Origin: Obelidium mucronatum
Lineage: Eukaryota; Chytridiomycota; Chytridiomycetes; Chytridiales; Chytriomycetaceae
Length of the DNA stretch: 64,000 bases
Assembly: GCA_025765595.1 (NCBI GenBank)
Contig: JAIVFH010000064.1
Coordinates: 145,305-209,304, forward strand
Direction: 5' to 3'
Below are positions 1-10,537 of this stretch, piece by piece. Below the pieces are notes generated by a model, which did not search any database, was not told where the DNA came from, and saw nothing but the letters and a program-made list of their open reading frames with translations. Position numbers and translations under genes: made by a program. Within the stretch, counting starts at the first letter, position 1. Each line of letters opens with the position of its first letter.

Positions 1-3000
1 TCCTGATGATTCTTCAGGGAAAGAGTCAAAGAATGTGGAGCCCTTGAGAGAAATTCGGGCTGGGACAATTCCATCTACGGCAGCAGCAAAAAATATCGAA
101 CCGGCGACAAAGTCGAGGAAGCGATGGCTCTGTTTAACTTGGAGTCTAACATGGTTCATACCTGGACTCGCTTTGAGGGTTTGCTGCAAAATGAAGAGAA
201 AGGATGTTCAGATTGCATGGAGGGAGAAAGTCACAGTAAGTTTCTGAAATTGTTTAAACTTTTTTGACTGAATCTGTTCCCCCGTAATTATTTAGCTTTG
301 CATTATTTCTGCTGCTACATGTGCTATTGTTTTGTTTCTTATTATCGGTCTTGGTCGCATTCTCTGCCCACTTCAAAAAGTTTTGTCTCAAGGAGAACTG
401 GATGGTATGACAGATATCAATAAGCCAGTCGTTGCAATGTATGGTGCCTACTACCAGATTCCAGATGTGATCAAGGACCACGTAGTAAATCAAAACTACT
501 TGAACGTTGCAGCAATGAAGCAGGTTTGAATATCCTTCTATGTTTAATTTATATAAACTCACAAAATTTTGTGACAACAGACCGTCCTTGGCCAAGATGT
601 GTCCGCAATGTTCTACAAAACAACTGTATGGTCGAACTACTGCAAACTCCCCCAGCCATCTGGCTTCGACAATATTATCCGCACGATTCCGAAAAGCGCA
701 ATGAAAGTCTGGTACCCACACCAAGGAAACGATGCGAAAAACAATAACAAACCAATTGATTATATCCAAAATATTGCGTACATGAAAAAAGGAATGGTGG
801 CTCGCGACACGCGGTGGATTCAAGAGTTCCTTGGTGCGGATCCTTTAAATAATAAGTTGATTGTGGCCTATGGAAATGTCTATGATTTGAGCTCTTATTC
901 GTCTCCAACAAATACGAATGGATTTCTGGGGACGAATATTGGAAAGATTTTGGATCAGTTGGGGGTGAGCTTTCATTTGTTCTCGTGAAAAATGATAGAA
1001 AATGATGGGTCAATGTTAACCACACCCAATTTTTTTCTATAGGGAAGCGGCGCGGACGCCACTTTATTCATGGAACAAGTTCGAAAACTGGAAGGAAATC
1101 AAAAGTTCCAAGCTTACATGGGGTGCATGAATGGATTATTTCTTCACTGGCGTCGTCGATCACCGAATGGATCAAGCTTGCTTGATTTCAAACTATATAA
1201 TGTTGACTGCAAGCAGTATTCTCGTCTTGATTATTGGATTGAAGGTAAAAATTATTACTTCCTGCATAAATTGTAGTCAAAACTTTGGAAATTAACATAT
1301 TCCCAAGTTTTTCACTGCTTTGCAATGTGCTGGTCGTCGAAACCCAGAAAACCATGACCGATATGTGCTTGTGCAGGTTCCTTGTTATACGGAGGGAAAA
1401 GAGAGTTTATTGAGAACTTTTGAGTCTGTGTTGATGTCTTCGTACCAAGATTCTAGGAAGTTATTATTTGTTATTGCTGATGGGTATGTGTTTTTTTTTC
1501 GCGCATCTTTCTCAATTAATTGGCTTATGTGATAGAATGATTGTTGGGTCTGGAAACGATCGTCCCACACCTCAAATCGTCCTTGAAGTTCTTGGCTGGA
1601 ATGGTCCTGAACCTGAAGCTGTTTTGTTTCAGTCTCTTGGGGAGGGAATGAAGCAGATGAATATGGCCAAGGTTGCTTTTTGATCTCCTTAACGATTTCT
1701 GGCTCTTTATTAAAAAGGACCTTCATTTCAAATTTAGATATATTCTGGGTACTACTCCATCTTATCGAAAGCAATGCCATATATTGTGGTCAGTAAAGTT
1801 GGCACACCTACTGAATCAAACAGGCCGGGAAATAGGTTCGTTTTTTATTTGGTTGCGTTTTTCCCAGAACGTAGAAGTAACCAATGTTTTTTTAAGAGGA
1901 AAGCGCGATTCTCAACTCCTCATTATGCGATTCCTCAACCATATTCAAATGGATACTGAAATGAGTCCCATGGAGCTTGAATTGGTGCGCCATTTCCGGG
2001 AAGGTTTACAAATGGATCCAAGATGGTTCGAGTATATTCTCTGGATTGATGCTGACACCGTGATTTATCGTGACGCCATCAACCGCCTTGTTGCCTGTTT
2101 GATTAGTGACTCAAAGGTAAGATAGCAATTATTTTTCCATCTTTTTTATTCCGATATTTATCTTTTGGTTCGTTTTGTGTTTCAGGTTATTGGAATTTGT
2201 GGAGAAACTCAAGTCGGAAACGAAATGGAAAGCTGGGTGACCATGATTCAAGTGTATGAATACTTCATTTCACACCATCTTTCAAAACAATTTGAGTCAG
2301 TGTTCGGAGCTGTTACTTGTTTACCGTGCGCATCGTTTTCAGATTTTTTGCTTTGTTTTGCTACATCCAAACTAATCGTTCTCCCCGTCCATATACAGAG
2401 GATGCTTTTCTATGTATCGCATTCGATCTTCCAACAAAACGGCCTACCTGATCTCCAACGACGTGATTCGCGACTTCTCCATCAACCAAGTCGACACACT
2501 CCACTTGAAAAACTTGCTACACTTGGGAGAAGACCGATACCTCACAACCCTCATGATGAAGCATTTCCCAGGACACAAGCTTTCCTTTTCTCCCGACGCA
2601 AAATGCAAGACACAGGCGCCAGCACGATGGAAAGTGTTTGTGAGTCAGCGTCGACGATGGATTAACTCTACGGTGCATACACTTTTTGAATTGATAATGC
2701 TTCCGCAGTTGTGTGGATGTTGTCTGTTTTCAATGAGAGTTGTTGTTTTTATCGACCTGTTTTCAACTCTGGCTCAACCTTCTGGTTCGTATTTTCTTTT
2801 GCTTTCGTTGATATAAAAATGACGCTAAAAACGAGAATTTTTCGACAGCTCTTGCCTATTTCGCTTACTTGGTTTATTCTGCTGTGTCGGATGAGTCTCG
2901 AGGAGTTCCCTTGTTTTCATTGATCATGATTGCAGCAATTTACGGCGTCCAACTCGTTATCTTTATGCTCAAGGGAGAGTTTCAGCATTTGGGATGGATG

Positions 3001-3399
3001 ATGATTGTATGTATTTGCTGCTTTAGTTTTTGTGTTCTGTGTGAACAAGATTAATTCTCTTTTTTTTAAAAAGTACATATTCGCCATACCAATCTACAGT
3101 TTCTACCTCCCAATTTATTCCTTTTGGCACTTTGATGACTTTTCGTGGGGGAATACGCGTATTGTTGTGGATCAAAACGGTGGAAGAGTTTATGAACATG
3201 CTGAAGAAACGGTCAGTTCCTCTCCTTCCCCTTCACTGCCTCCTTCTTTTTTTTTATTCTATCTTTTTTTAATACTTACTGTGGTTAGTTTGATGCTTCC
3301 TTGATTCCCTTGAAAAAGTGGTCAGTCAAGGAACAGGAATTAATTATTCAACAGATGCAACAGGAGAAAAAAGGGCTCAGCAAATCTCTGAATGTATGA
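1..3399 (+). CDS. chitin synthase, division 2 (class IV/V-like), 3' part
   Basis: Membrane-bound processive GT2 enzyme that makes chitin from UDP-GlcNAc. The window opens inside the gene, so the N-terminus (and any myosin-like motor) is not visible. In order I see a membrane segment ending in [13 protein letters not shown] near 180-230, a cytochrome b5-like segment (around 830-980, [12 protein letters not shown]), then the catalytic core: [11 protein letters not shown] near 1380, SGNDRPTP near 1555, the acidic WIDADTV near 2043, [12 protein letters not shown] near 2530 and the hallmark QRRRW at about 2646. Several C-terminal hydrophobic segments follow. At least ten short introns interrupt it; the last exon joins after an intron at about 3212-3290 and ends at TGA 3397-3399. 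The order and motifs match division 2 enzymes; exact class is uncertain without the N-terminus. Confidence 0.93.
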
Positions 3400-3418
3400 A
3401 TATGTAGTAATTTGTTTG

Positions 3419-3424
3419 AATAAA
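3419..3424 (+). terminator. AATAAA polyadenylation signal of the chitin synthase gene
   Basis: A canonical AATAAA lies 20 bases after the chitin synthase stop codon, in AT-rich sequence. Confidence 0.55.
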
Positions 3425-3744
3425 AAGTTATCATGTATATTTCCCTTTTTCCTGTTGAACAATACTCATTCACTGTTTTGAACACTTCCACTGTGTGTCA
3501 AAACAATTTCAAAGAGCTGCTGGATCCCTGATAATGGATTTTTATGTAAAGGCCTGTATCTACTAATTGTTGTTAAAACAATCACTCATTCCCTTGCATT
3601 CATTTTCTCTTATCATTTCTAGTTTCTTCCAAAGGCAAGCATCTTTCAAAGAAACATCACTTCTTCCCCAAATTATCTGCCTTCCGAGTCCTACCAACCA
3701 AGACCCAGTGAGAGGAAAGTCCAAGACGTCATCATCTGCTTGTC
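3425..3744. other. intergenic stretch without a recognisable gene
   Basis: About 320 bases of AT-rich sequence between the chitin synthase and the decayed fragments downstream. I see no extended reading frame with coding character and no structured RNA. Confidence 0.5.
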
Positions 3745-3990
3745 ATGTTCGCCTATGGCAGACACCTTAAAATGGAAACAAGAACAAGTTCGGCAAGGTG
3801 GGACAGCTGCCTGGCGGGACGCAGCTTGCGGCACGTCCTGGAGCACGCGGCATCCCAGTGGCGGGGGGTCCTCGTGGTCATGTCCAACGACCACGTGTTC
3901 GGGGCGCTGGTTGCGCAGGCCTGGCGCGCTGGAATGGACACGGCCGTTGTGTATTCGGCTGCCGTGTGCAAGCACTGCGGAGTTCAAATT
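3745..3990 (+). pseudogene. GC-rich orphan coding fragment
   Basis: A GC-rich block, clearly different from its AT-rich surroundings, reads open for about 80 residues. The segment GVLVVMSNDHVF followed by LVAQAWRAGMDTAVVYS has the strand-helix-strand rhythm of the end of a PIN/NYN-like nuclease fold, but the start of such a domain is not visible. There is no promoter gap or proper end: it runs straight into the kinase fragment that follows. I call it a gene remnant of unknown origin. The fold comparison is only a resemblance. Confidence 0.3.
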
Positions 3991-3994
3991 TTAC

Positions 3995-4445
3995 AAGGTC
4001 TTGATTGGGACCAGAATACCAGCCCATGAGGACAACAGGTTCTCTGTTGGAGTTATTGTTGACAGATATGGGGAACATCCATTTCCCTGGGGAGGCGATG
4101 GTGCGGTATGGAATGGACGCCCAACTTTTCGGCGCCAGAGTTTCTGGCGGGGTTTGTTGGTGTGAGGGATGGGCGGCGGATGTATTTGCGCTGGGGGTGA
4201 TGTTGTGTCGGTTGTTTGGGGTTGCGGGGGTGTTTCAAGCGTCGATGGATCAGATGGCGTTTGGTAATTTGAATTACCAGACTGTTGTGAGAGCTGGCGG
4301 TGGTGCTGGTGATTTTCCCCTGAATACTGGAGGTAGCACCGTGTTCGCAACCAGGCTGGCGCAGGGAATGCTGAAGATTGATCGAAGGGCGAGGATCAGC
4401 ATTCACGATGTGGCCAATGACGCGTTTGCATTTGAGTCTTTGAGT
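3995..4445 (+). pseudogene. 5'-truncated copy of the divergent kinase gene at 18532-20988
   Basis: This stretch is homologous, on the opposite strand, to about 18536-18945 of the divergent kinase. Shared segments include LTDMGNIHFPGE, ADVFALGVMLCRLFGVAG, FGNLNYQTVVRAGGG and FPLNTGGSTVF. Similarity starts just after the position of the catalytic loop, so the glycine loop, catalytic lysine and HGD loop are absent. The region equivalent to the SAPEF motif is out of frame (shift near 4108 and back near 4170). It cannot encode an active kinase. It looks like a DNA-level partial duplication that is decaying. Confidence 0.8.
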
Positions 4446-4731
4446 CCGTCTTTCATTGTAAAAACAACAAAAATTAATGGAAATAATTCAGTCATACATC
4501 ATAGTTCCAGCTCATGATGAATAATTCGGTCAGTTGTGCTCTCGTTCACGTTATCGCGTTCCTTCTGCGAGATTCCAACACAGAAAGCACATCTTGCTGA
4601 GCAACACCTTCTAAGCTTCGAGAAAGACAAACACGACCAGTCGACCACGAAAACGCGTTACGAGGAAGTTCAATTGGCAAATTGCAAATTTTTGATTCAT
4701 TAATTTTCTTTGACGGGACAAGTCCAACCCC

Positions 4732-6458
4732 ATGGTCGCATCATTAATTCGAAGTACCAGGAAAGCAGCAAAAGTTCCTCGCGTATTTCTCGCTCTCGCA
4801 GTAGTTATCGGCTTGTGCCTTGTTAAATATACGGCATATTTCAGCGTTGTCAATACTGGCACCAGCAACCATCTTTCAAAATCAGACAAAACAAATAACC
4901 AAAGACATCCATCTTACAACTATATTTTGGTATGTATATTTATTCTGTACTTGAATGGCTGACATTGGCCCTAGCCACCAGGTTTCACATTCACTCCAGA
5001 CCTCGCGACAAGGCCACCCGAGGAAACAGCTTATTATGACACTCTTAACTGGACCTAATGTTACTTCCTCGGATGCCATCGTTATGGACTGATTTCTGCT
5101 TAGGCGCCCTGTTCCATACATACACATTCCTTTACAACAACCTCACCAAACTCCATCCAGCAGATGACACTGAATTCGCTGTCATGATAACTGAAAATCA
5201 ATCAAAGTCTTGTCGCGAATCGATTCTAGCCCTGGGCGCGCGTGTCATTGACGTTCCCATCATTCCCTCTCCACGTGGATTCCAACACAAATACGACTAC
5301 ACTTACACAAAGTACCAAATGTGGGCGATGGAAGGAATTTATGAGAAAATATTGTACTTGGATGGAGATTTGTTGTATTTTACGAAATCGCCCCTTCCCA
5401 TCTTCAAAGAAATCGACGTATTTCACGATGAAATGGAAAACCGGCTACGAGAAGAAAGGGGAGATGAATCTGGTGACAGCATGGCTCCATATACCTCAAC
5501 AAAGAGGTATTTTTACGGAGGAAGCCAGGATTGGCAAATGAGTTGCATCAATGGTGGTCTTTTGTTGTTGGAACCGAACTTGAAAGACTATCAGGGCCTT
5601 ATCGATTTGATGCCGTCGACCCTCGGGTTCGGAGACCAAAAAACTCTCGATGAGTACTTCAAGGCCAACACTGATCGTGCCGGGATTCATTTATCGCGCG
5701 TGTACAATACGCAATGGGTTCATCATCGGACGCAACAGGAGCTGGTCAGCGCAGTCGGATTCCACCATAAATTTTTTGATGACCGAATCGGTGATAAGCC
5801 AGAAGGAATCAAGACTTTTGAGCGGTTCTCGCGTGGGTTTTTAGATTTGAGGAAGATTCAATTGGAGAATTTCGAAGCAGGACGGGGTGGTAACTTGCCG
5901 ATAGTTCCAGCGGTTCCGAACTCGTTTGATGGAATGGTGGCTGTGAGAAAGTCGCGTGCAAAGTTTGATCGTTTAGCCATTTTGACAATTGGTGGGGTCA
6001 ATACAACGTCAGAGAAGAGTCGCAAGAAATTTGCTTCGCACTACTCGCAAGCAGTTGATATCGGTTCGACTTCATTTGACACGCTAGCTGAAAAGATTGG
6101 TTACGTCAGCAACATATTGTTACCCAAGTATGAATGGGTTTTCGTTGTGAATGGACGTTTGATCCTCCATCGAACACACTTGCCGATTCATGTGGCTTTA
6201 AGCCGCTGGATTGACAACGATACAGAGCTGATTGTCTTTAAGGATTGCCCAGCAGAATTGTCAGGATCTTTTATCGTTGGACGGGCTGCACGCGAAACAC
6301 TATCAAAATTATATGATGACCATCGGGATAAATCCATGAGCGACTCGGACTTTTGGAAACTTCTTATTGAACAGGGTGACGGGAAATCGCATAAAAACGC
6401 ACTTTCGCCAAGAAGAGCTTTATTCTTTCGAAGATTCGGATTGTTCAACGTTCTTTGA
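4732..6458 (+). CDS. GT8 family glycosyltransferase, type II membrane protein, with one frame break
   Basis: Retaining glycosyltransferase of the glycogenin/galactinol-synthase type, likely in the Golgi. Exon 1 (4732-4929) encodes a basic N-terminus and one signal-anchor helix (FLALAVVIGLCLV). A 100-base intron (4930-5029) leads to the first Rossmann strand (LIMTLLTGPN). The metal-binding DxD is in ILYLDGDLLYF near 5350; INGGLLLLEP near 5550 and GDQKTLDEYF near 5632 fit the family. A single extra base around 5090 breaks the frame between AIVMD and DFCLGALF; ignoring it gives one continuous protein of roughly 550 residues. Everything downstream is intact for 466 codons, so a sequence error or very recent mutation is likelier than an old pseudogene. 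The sugar acceptor is unknown. Confidence 0.82.
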
Positions 6459-6504
6459 TATCAGAAAATGAAGAAGCTGATGCAGCATATTTTTTAGAGA
6501 TAAA

Positions 6505-9500
6505 TTACCAGCCCCACTCATCTTCTTGTTTGCCATTCTTTGATTTCCCAATTTCTTTCTCGCGGTCCTCACCACCGAACTCATCATCATCCCAATCCCA
6601 ACTTTCAGTAGTTAGCGGTACCGCAACTTCTTCGGGGGCTTTCCCCCTGCTACCTTCAGAAGGTATAGCAGTGGCATCATTCCGTGGTGCTATTGTCGAT
6701 TCCAGGGAAGGTTTTCGCTGAACAGGTGCCAAAATACTCCTTCCAGGTTTCGGGGTAGCACTACTTTCTGCTTGTGGTTGAAAACCAGCTCTACCGCCTC
6801 GATGTGACATTCCAATCAAGGATTCATCGTCCTCGCTTTTCAAGGTAGCCTGGTAATCACCGCGAGGAGATGGGTTGAAAATAGCGTTGATGTAGTTCAT
6901 AAAGCTTCCACGAAACTCGACATTCGATGAACCAGCCACTCGTGTCTTTTTTGCAGAATAAAATATGAACAGAACAACAATTCACGACAGCAACGAGAAT
7001 GGCAATCTGAAAGACGTATCTTCATCAGCACACAATTTAACATTAAGTTTAGAAAAAGACCCACAACATAAGATTCGGTGCTAAGAAAGTTTCCATCTTC
7101 TGCTGAAATAACTGAAGCTGGGGGTGCAGCATCTTCCAACTCAAGATTCTTATTGTCGACAGGAACAGGACCATTGTTTGGGAAATCCTCCTCCTCGGGA
7201 TATTGTTCGGCTGGTTCTACTTCTTCGTCAACTGGATTGACAGGAGCGGGTGTCCTTGTTGATTGGGCTGGAATCACAGAGGTTGCAGGAGATGTTATTG
7301 TTGTCCGAAGATGTTACAACTTCTGTTGAAGATTTGGAAGATGGAACAGCAGTTGGAGAAGCCACAGATATAACAGCTTCTGGTGTGGTAGCAGGCTGTA
7401 GTTGCCGTTTTTAGAGAAGAATGGCTGGGTTGAACAGTAAGAGATGATGAAAGCAGAGTCTGATTGGGCAATGGAGGCGGGGAATGCGGAAGTTACAGTG
7501 TGCGACGCAGATACATTAGCTGCTGTAGCACCGGTAGAGACAGCAAGTAACATTGGTTTCTTTTGAGGGAGCAATGTCTGAATCTTCTTGATCGTTGAAG
7601 GAAGCAAATCCTTCAGAGTATGCCACGGTTTTCGTCAAATCCAAAACTCCAACCCAGGCACCTCCATTTGATTTTCCAACGGAGCCATCCTTATTTATAG
7701 AATCCATTCCTCCAAATGCAAGAAGAGTATCCGTAATTGGGGACGAGCGAATGGTTATCCCAGAAGCAATTTGCCGGGGAAGGCCTTCAAAAGTCGATAA
7801 TTCAGATGGATGGGGAATGGCCGTTTTAGATACAGGACTCTTTGAAAGAACGTTGAAGCCAATAAGATAGTTGAATGGCCCCTTTTCTGCGAAAGAGGTG
7901 CCATCCACTACCTTGCCCACATGCTTCGTATCGTTGACAAAGCCAGATATGTAGACGATTTCAGAAGAAATGGCGGCAATGGATGGTGTACGAATCGAAT
8001 AATGTGAGAGAACTGTTTGAAGTTCAGTCTTTGGTCCAATCACAAATGAGTCGTTCATTGAATAGAGATAAGTATGGTGGTCGAGAGTTTCTGATTTGAG
8101 GATTTGAATTTAATCCGTTGTTTCGCTGGCAATTGTTCCAACTCCGACATAGCTACAGCTCTTCGAATGCTCTCCGAGAGGAATCAATTGGAAACCCTTG
8201 AACGAATTCCTCGTCTTTTGAGCCTCCAGTAGCGTTTGTCAATATACCGAGATCATGTACGGCCACAGTTTGAGTACCACTTTCAAACTTAATGGGCTTT
8301 TCTCCGTTCTCAACAATCCGAACTGTGAGGGATGTGGCCGATTTTCCTCTCAATCCAAGCGAAGTAATATTCTCGGTGGTATAACTTTCTCCCGTTATGA
8401 TAAACGAGCTGTTGTGCTTGGGGCAAGAATCTTGAACTAATAGCAGTCACAACAAACACAGCATGTGCCAACTTTGAGTCAGACGTCTTTAAGCCAGTAA
8501 AACCAGAATGGTGCGCTAAAATCTCTCCAGAATCTGCTGATAGTTTGACAAGAAACCCATCATATAGATTGGGTTCGCTTTCAACAACCGAAGAAAACAT
8601 ATCAGATTTATCCCCTTCAAGAGCTTGACAAAAAAAAGCATCGTCTATACCTCTTAATAGTTGAATTTAATCCCGCGCTCAGTTCGCCATTAAAAGTTCC
8701 CGCCATAAGAATATTCCCATCCCGGTCAATGGCAACTTTCGTGGGCAGTTTGATGTCGAAAGCCGCGGGAGCACTCTTCTCAGAACGACGATCATATTCG
8801 CTTTCTTCGTATCTGTCGCTAACCGCCTCGACTTCAGTTTCCATGGGTGGCTCTGATTTATTGCTGAAAGTCGGAGAAGCCAATCTACACCCAACTCATT
8901 AGAATCCTTCACAGCCGGAGACGCCTCCGCAACAGGCACAGCTTCAACAGCACTGCCTTTGATTGTCTCGAATCCAACAGCCCACTCAAACACCCCAGTC
9001 TCCAAGACTTTGGCAACAAACACATGAACACCTCCTGGACCTCCCTTCAAAATAATATCATCCTTCCCATTACCACTTTTTGGAAAGGCAGACAGAGTCT
9101 CCCGTAAAGCTTCCAGTTACAATGACAGCTTTGGAGGATGGAATATGTTTCACGTCGCTGAATTGGAGAAATGCATTTGTAGTAGAATTCAACGGTGTCG
9201 GACTCAGTGTTTTGACCCACGAAGTTTCGAGTCCACCACTTGGTGTAGGAACAGCTTTAACAAGAAATCCGGCTGAGGCAGCCTTCACTTTTTTTTTAAA
9301 AGATGTGCATAAGGCCATGTCAGCGCCGGCCGAGTAACGAGGACAAGTACTAACTACCATCTGGTCCATGAATGCTTTTGTCTTTCGCCGGATACACTGT
9401 AAATCCTCCGTCAGAAACCGTTCCAGCAATGTAAACAGAACTAGGCGGAGAGGATAGAGTTTAGAGTCCAGAAACAATTGATTACAGAGTGACTTTTTCC

Positions 9501-9764
9501 TTTACCCAGATGATAGCGAAATCACTTCAGCAATACTGATATCCGTTTCATCCGAGGAAGGAAGAATGTAAATTGACGAAGACGGCCGGAGGAGAGATGG
9601 GCCTAAGCAAGCAAGGACGGCAGAAACAATCAGAAAACCCCCTCAACGACAGAAAAAAAAAGCACATACATACCTGCTGCATTCAATCCATCTTTTTCAG
9701 CCGACGCTTGATGCAAGGCAATCGATAACAGAATCGCCTTTATCAGAACAGTGAACGCCAACAT
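6505..9764 (-). CDS. large type I membrane protein with SBBP-like beta-propeller ectodomain
   Basis: The ATG at 9764 starts a clear signal peptide (FTVLIKAILLSIALHQASA). The following exons encode repeated blades with phrases such as VYIAGTVSDGGF, AIDRDGNILMAGTFNGE, VYISGFVNDTKHVG and AVIVTGSFTGDS, typical of SBBP/beta-propeller repeats. A Pro/Glu-rich stalk follows (around 7160-7280), then a transmembrane helix near 6970-7020 and a cytoplasmic tail with the acidic DWDDDEF and a C-terminal DEWGW. The helix is split by one extra base near 6983; without it the reading is an uninterrupted hydrophobic run ending in FYSAKKTR. Several introns are present and exon joins in 7300-9500 are approximate. 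Ligand and role are unknown; a surface receptor or adhesin is a guess from architecture. Confidence 0.7.
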
Positions 9765-9824
9765 TTATTTGACAAAAAAAAACAACATCACACTGAACTG
9801 TCAAGAACCCAACCAAAACAAAAA

Positions 9825-10325
9825 ATGACCATCTACAGCTACGAACAAGCCACTGAATTCTCACAATCCCAGGACCCAACTCTTTTCCACAACTACATTA
9901 CCCAGTCAACCAATCTAACCCACGAACCCTGCCCACTATTCGACGACGGTGATGACAAAAGACCTCGAATCGTCGCCATTATCGACGCGCTTCTGCATGC
10001 TGCACAGGCATCCTTTATTTCAAACGACCATGCTGACGGCGGCAGTGGCGCCAGCGACTTGGCGAAGCAAAACGCGTTGACTCGCAACTTGGAATATCAT
10101 TTTGAAAATGCGACTCCACGTCACACTGACACTGAATTGCAAGCCATCGCGGGCTCGACTCTCTTGTACCGCAACTTTGAGTGCTTTGAGAATGTTGCCA
10201 AGTTGCTTGGAGTCGAGCATGTAGGTGATTTGGGTACACTTGTTGAGAGGTTCAAAATGCTTGATTCCGATTGGATCAAGTGGAAGGATGTTGAGGATGT
10301 GTTGCTTCGTATGCAGGAGATTTAG
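9825..10325 (+). CDS. uncharacterised 166-residue protein
   Basis: A single-exon frame from ATG 9825 to TAG 10325, divergent from the membrane protein gene only 60 bases away, so they probably share a promoter. The protein is acidic and soluble, with no signal peptide or membrane helix, and predicted mostly helical (for example LEYHFENATPRHTDTELQ and DLGTLVERFKMLDSDWIKW). I do not recognise a family. Coding use of the frame is supported by its length, its clean start and the AATAAA 64 bases after the stop. Confidence 0.75.
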   Translation: MTIYSYEQATEFSQSQDPTLFHNYITQSTNLTHEPCPLFDDGDDKRPRIVAIIDALLHAAQASFISNDHADGGSGASDLAKQNALTRNLEYHFENATPRHTDTELQAIAGSTLLYRNFECFENVAKLLGVEHVGDLGTLVERFKMLDSDWIKWKDVEDVLLRMQEI

Positions 10326-10388
10326 AAGAAGGAGATTGTGCTGGGAGCTGTATTTTTGGTTTTGTCAGTGACTTCCTCCTTTTACGCA

Positions 10389-10394
10389 AATAAA
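10389..10394 (+). terminator. AATAAA polyadenylation signal
   Basis: AATAAA about 64 bases downstream of the stop codon of the 166-residue gene, in the short space before the convergent kinase gene. Confidence 0.5.
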
Positions 10395-10537
10395 AGAGCG
10401 TATGACATTGAAACATGAAAGGCAGTCATTAATTTATCAAAAAAACTCCCAAAGCAAGTTAGAAAGGTCAAAAGAAAAGGGACGAAAAGATACAAATTAC
10501 ACACACAAAAAACAACGAAAAAAAAAAAAAGTCATCT

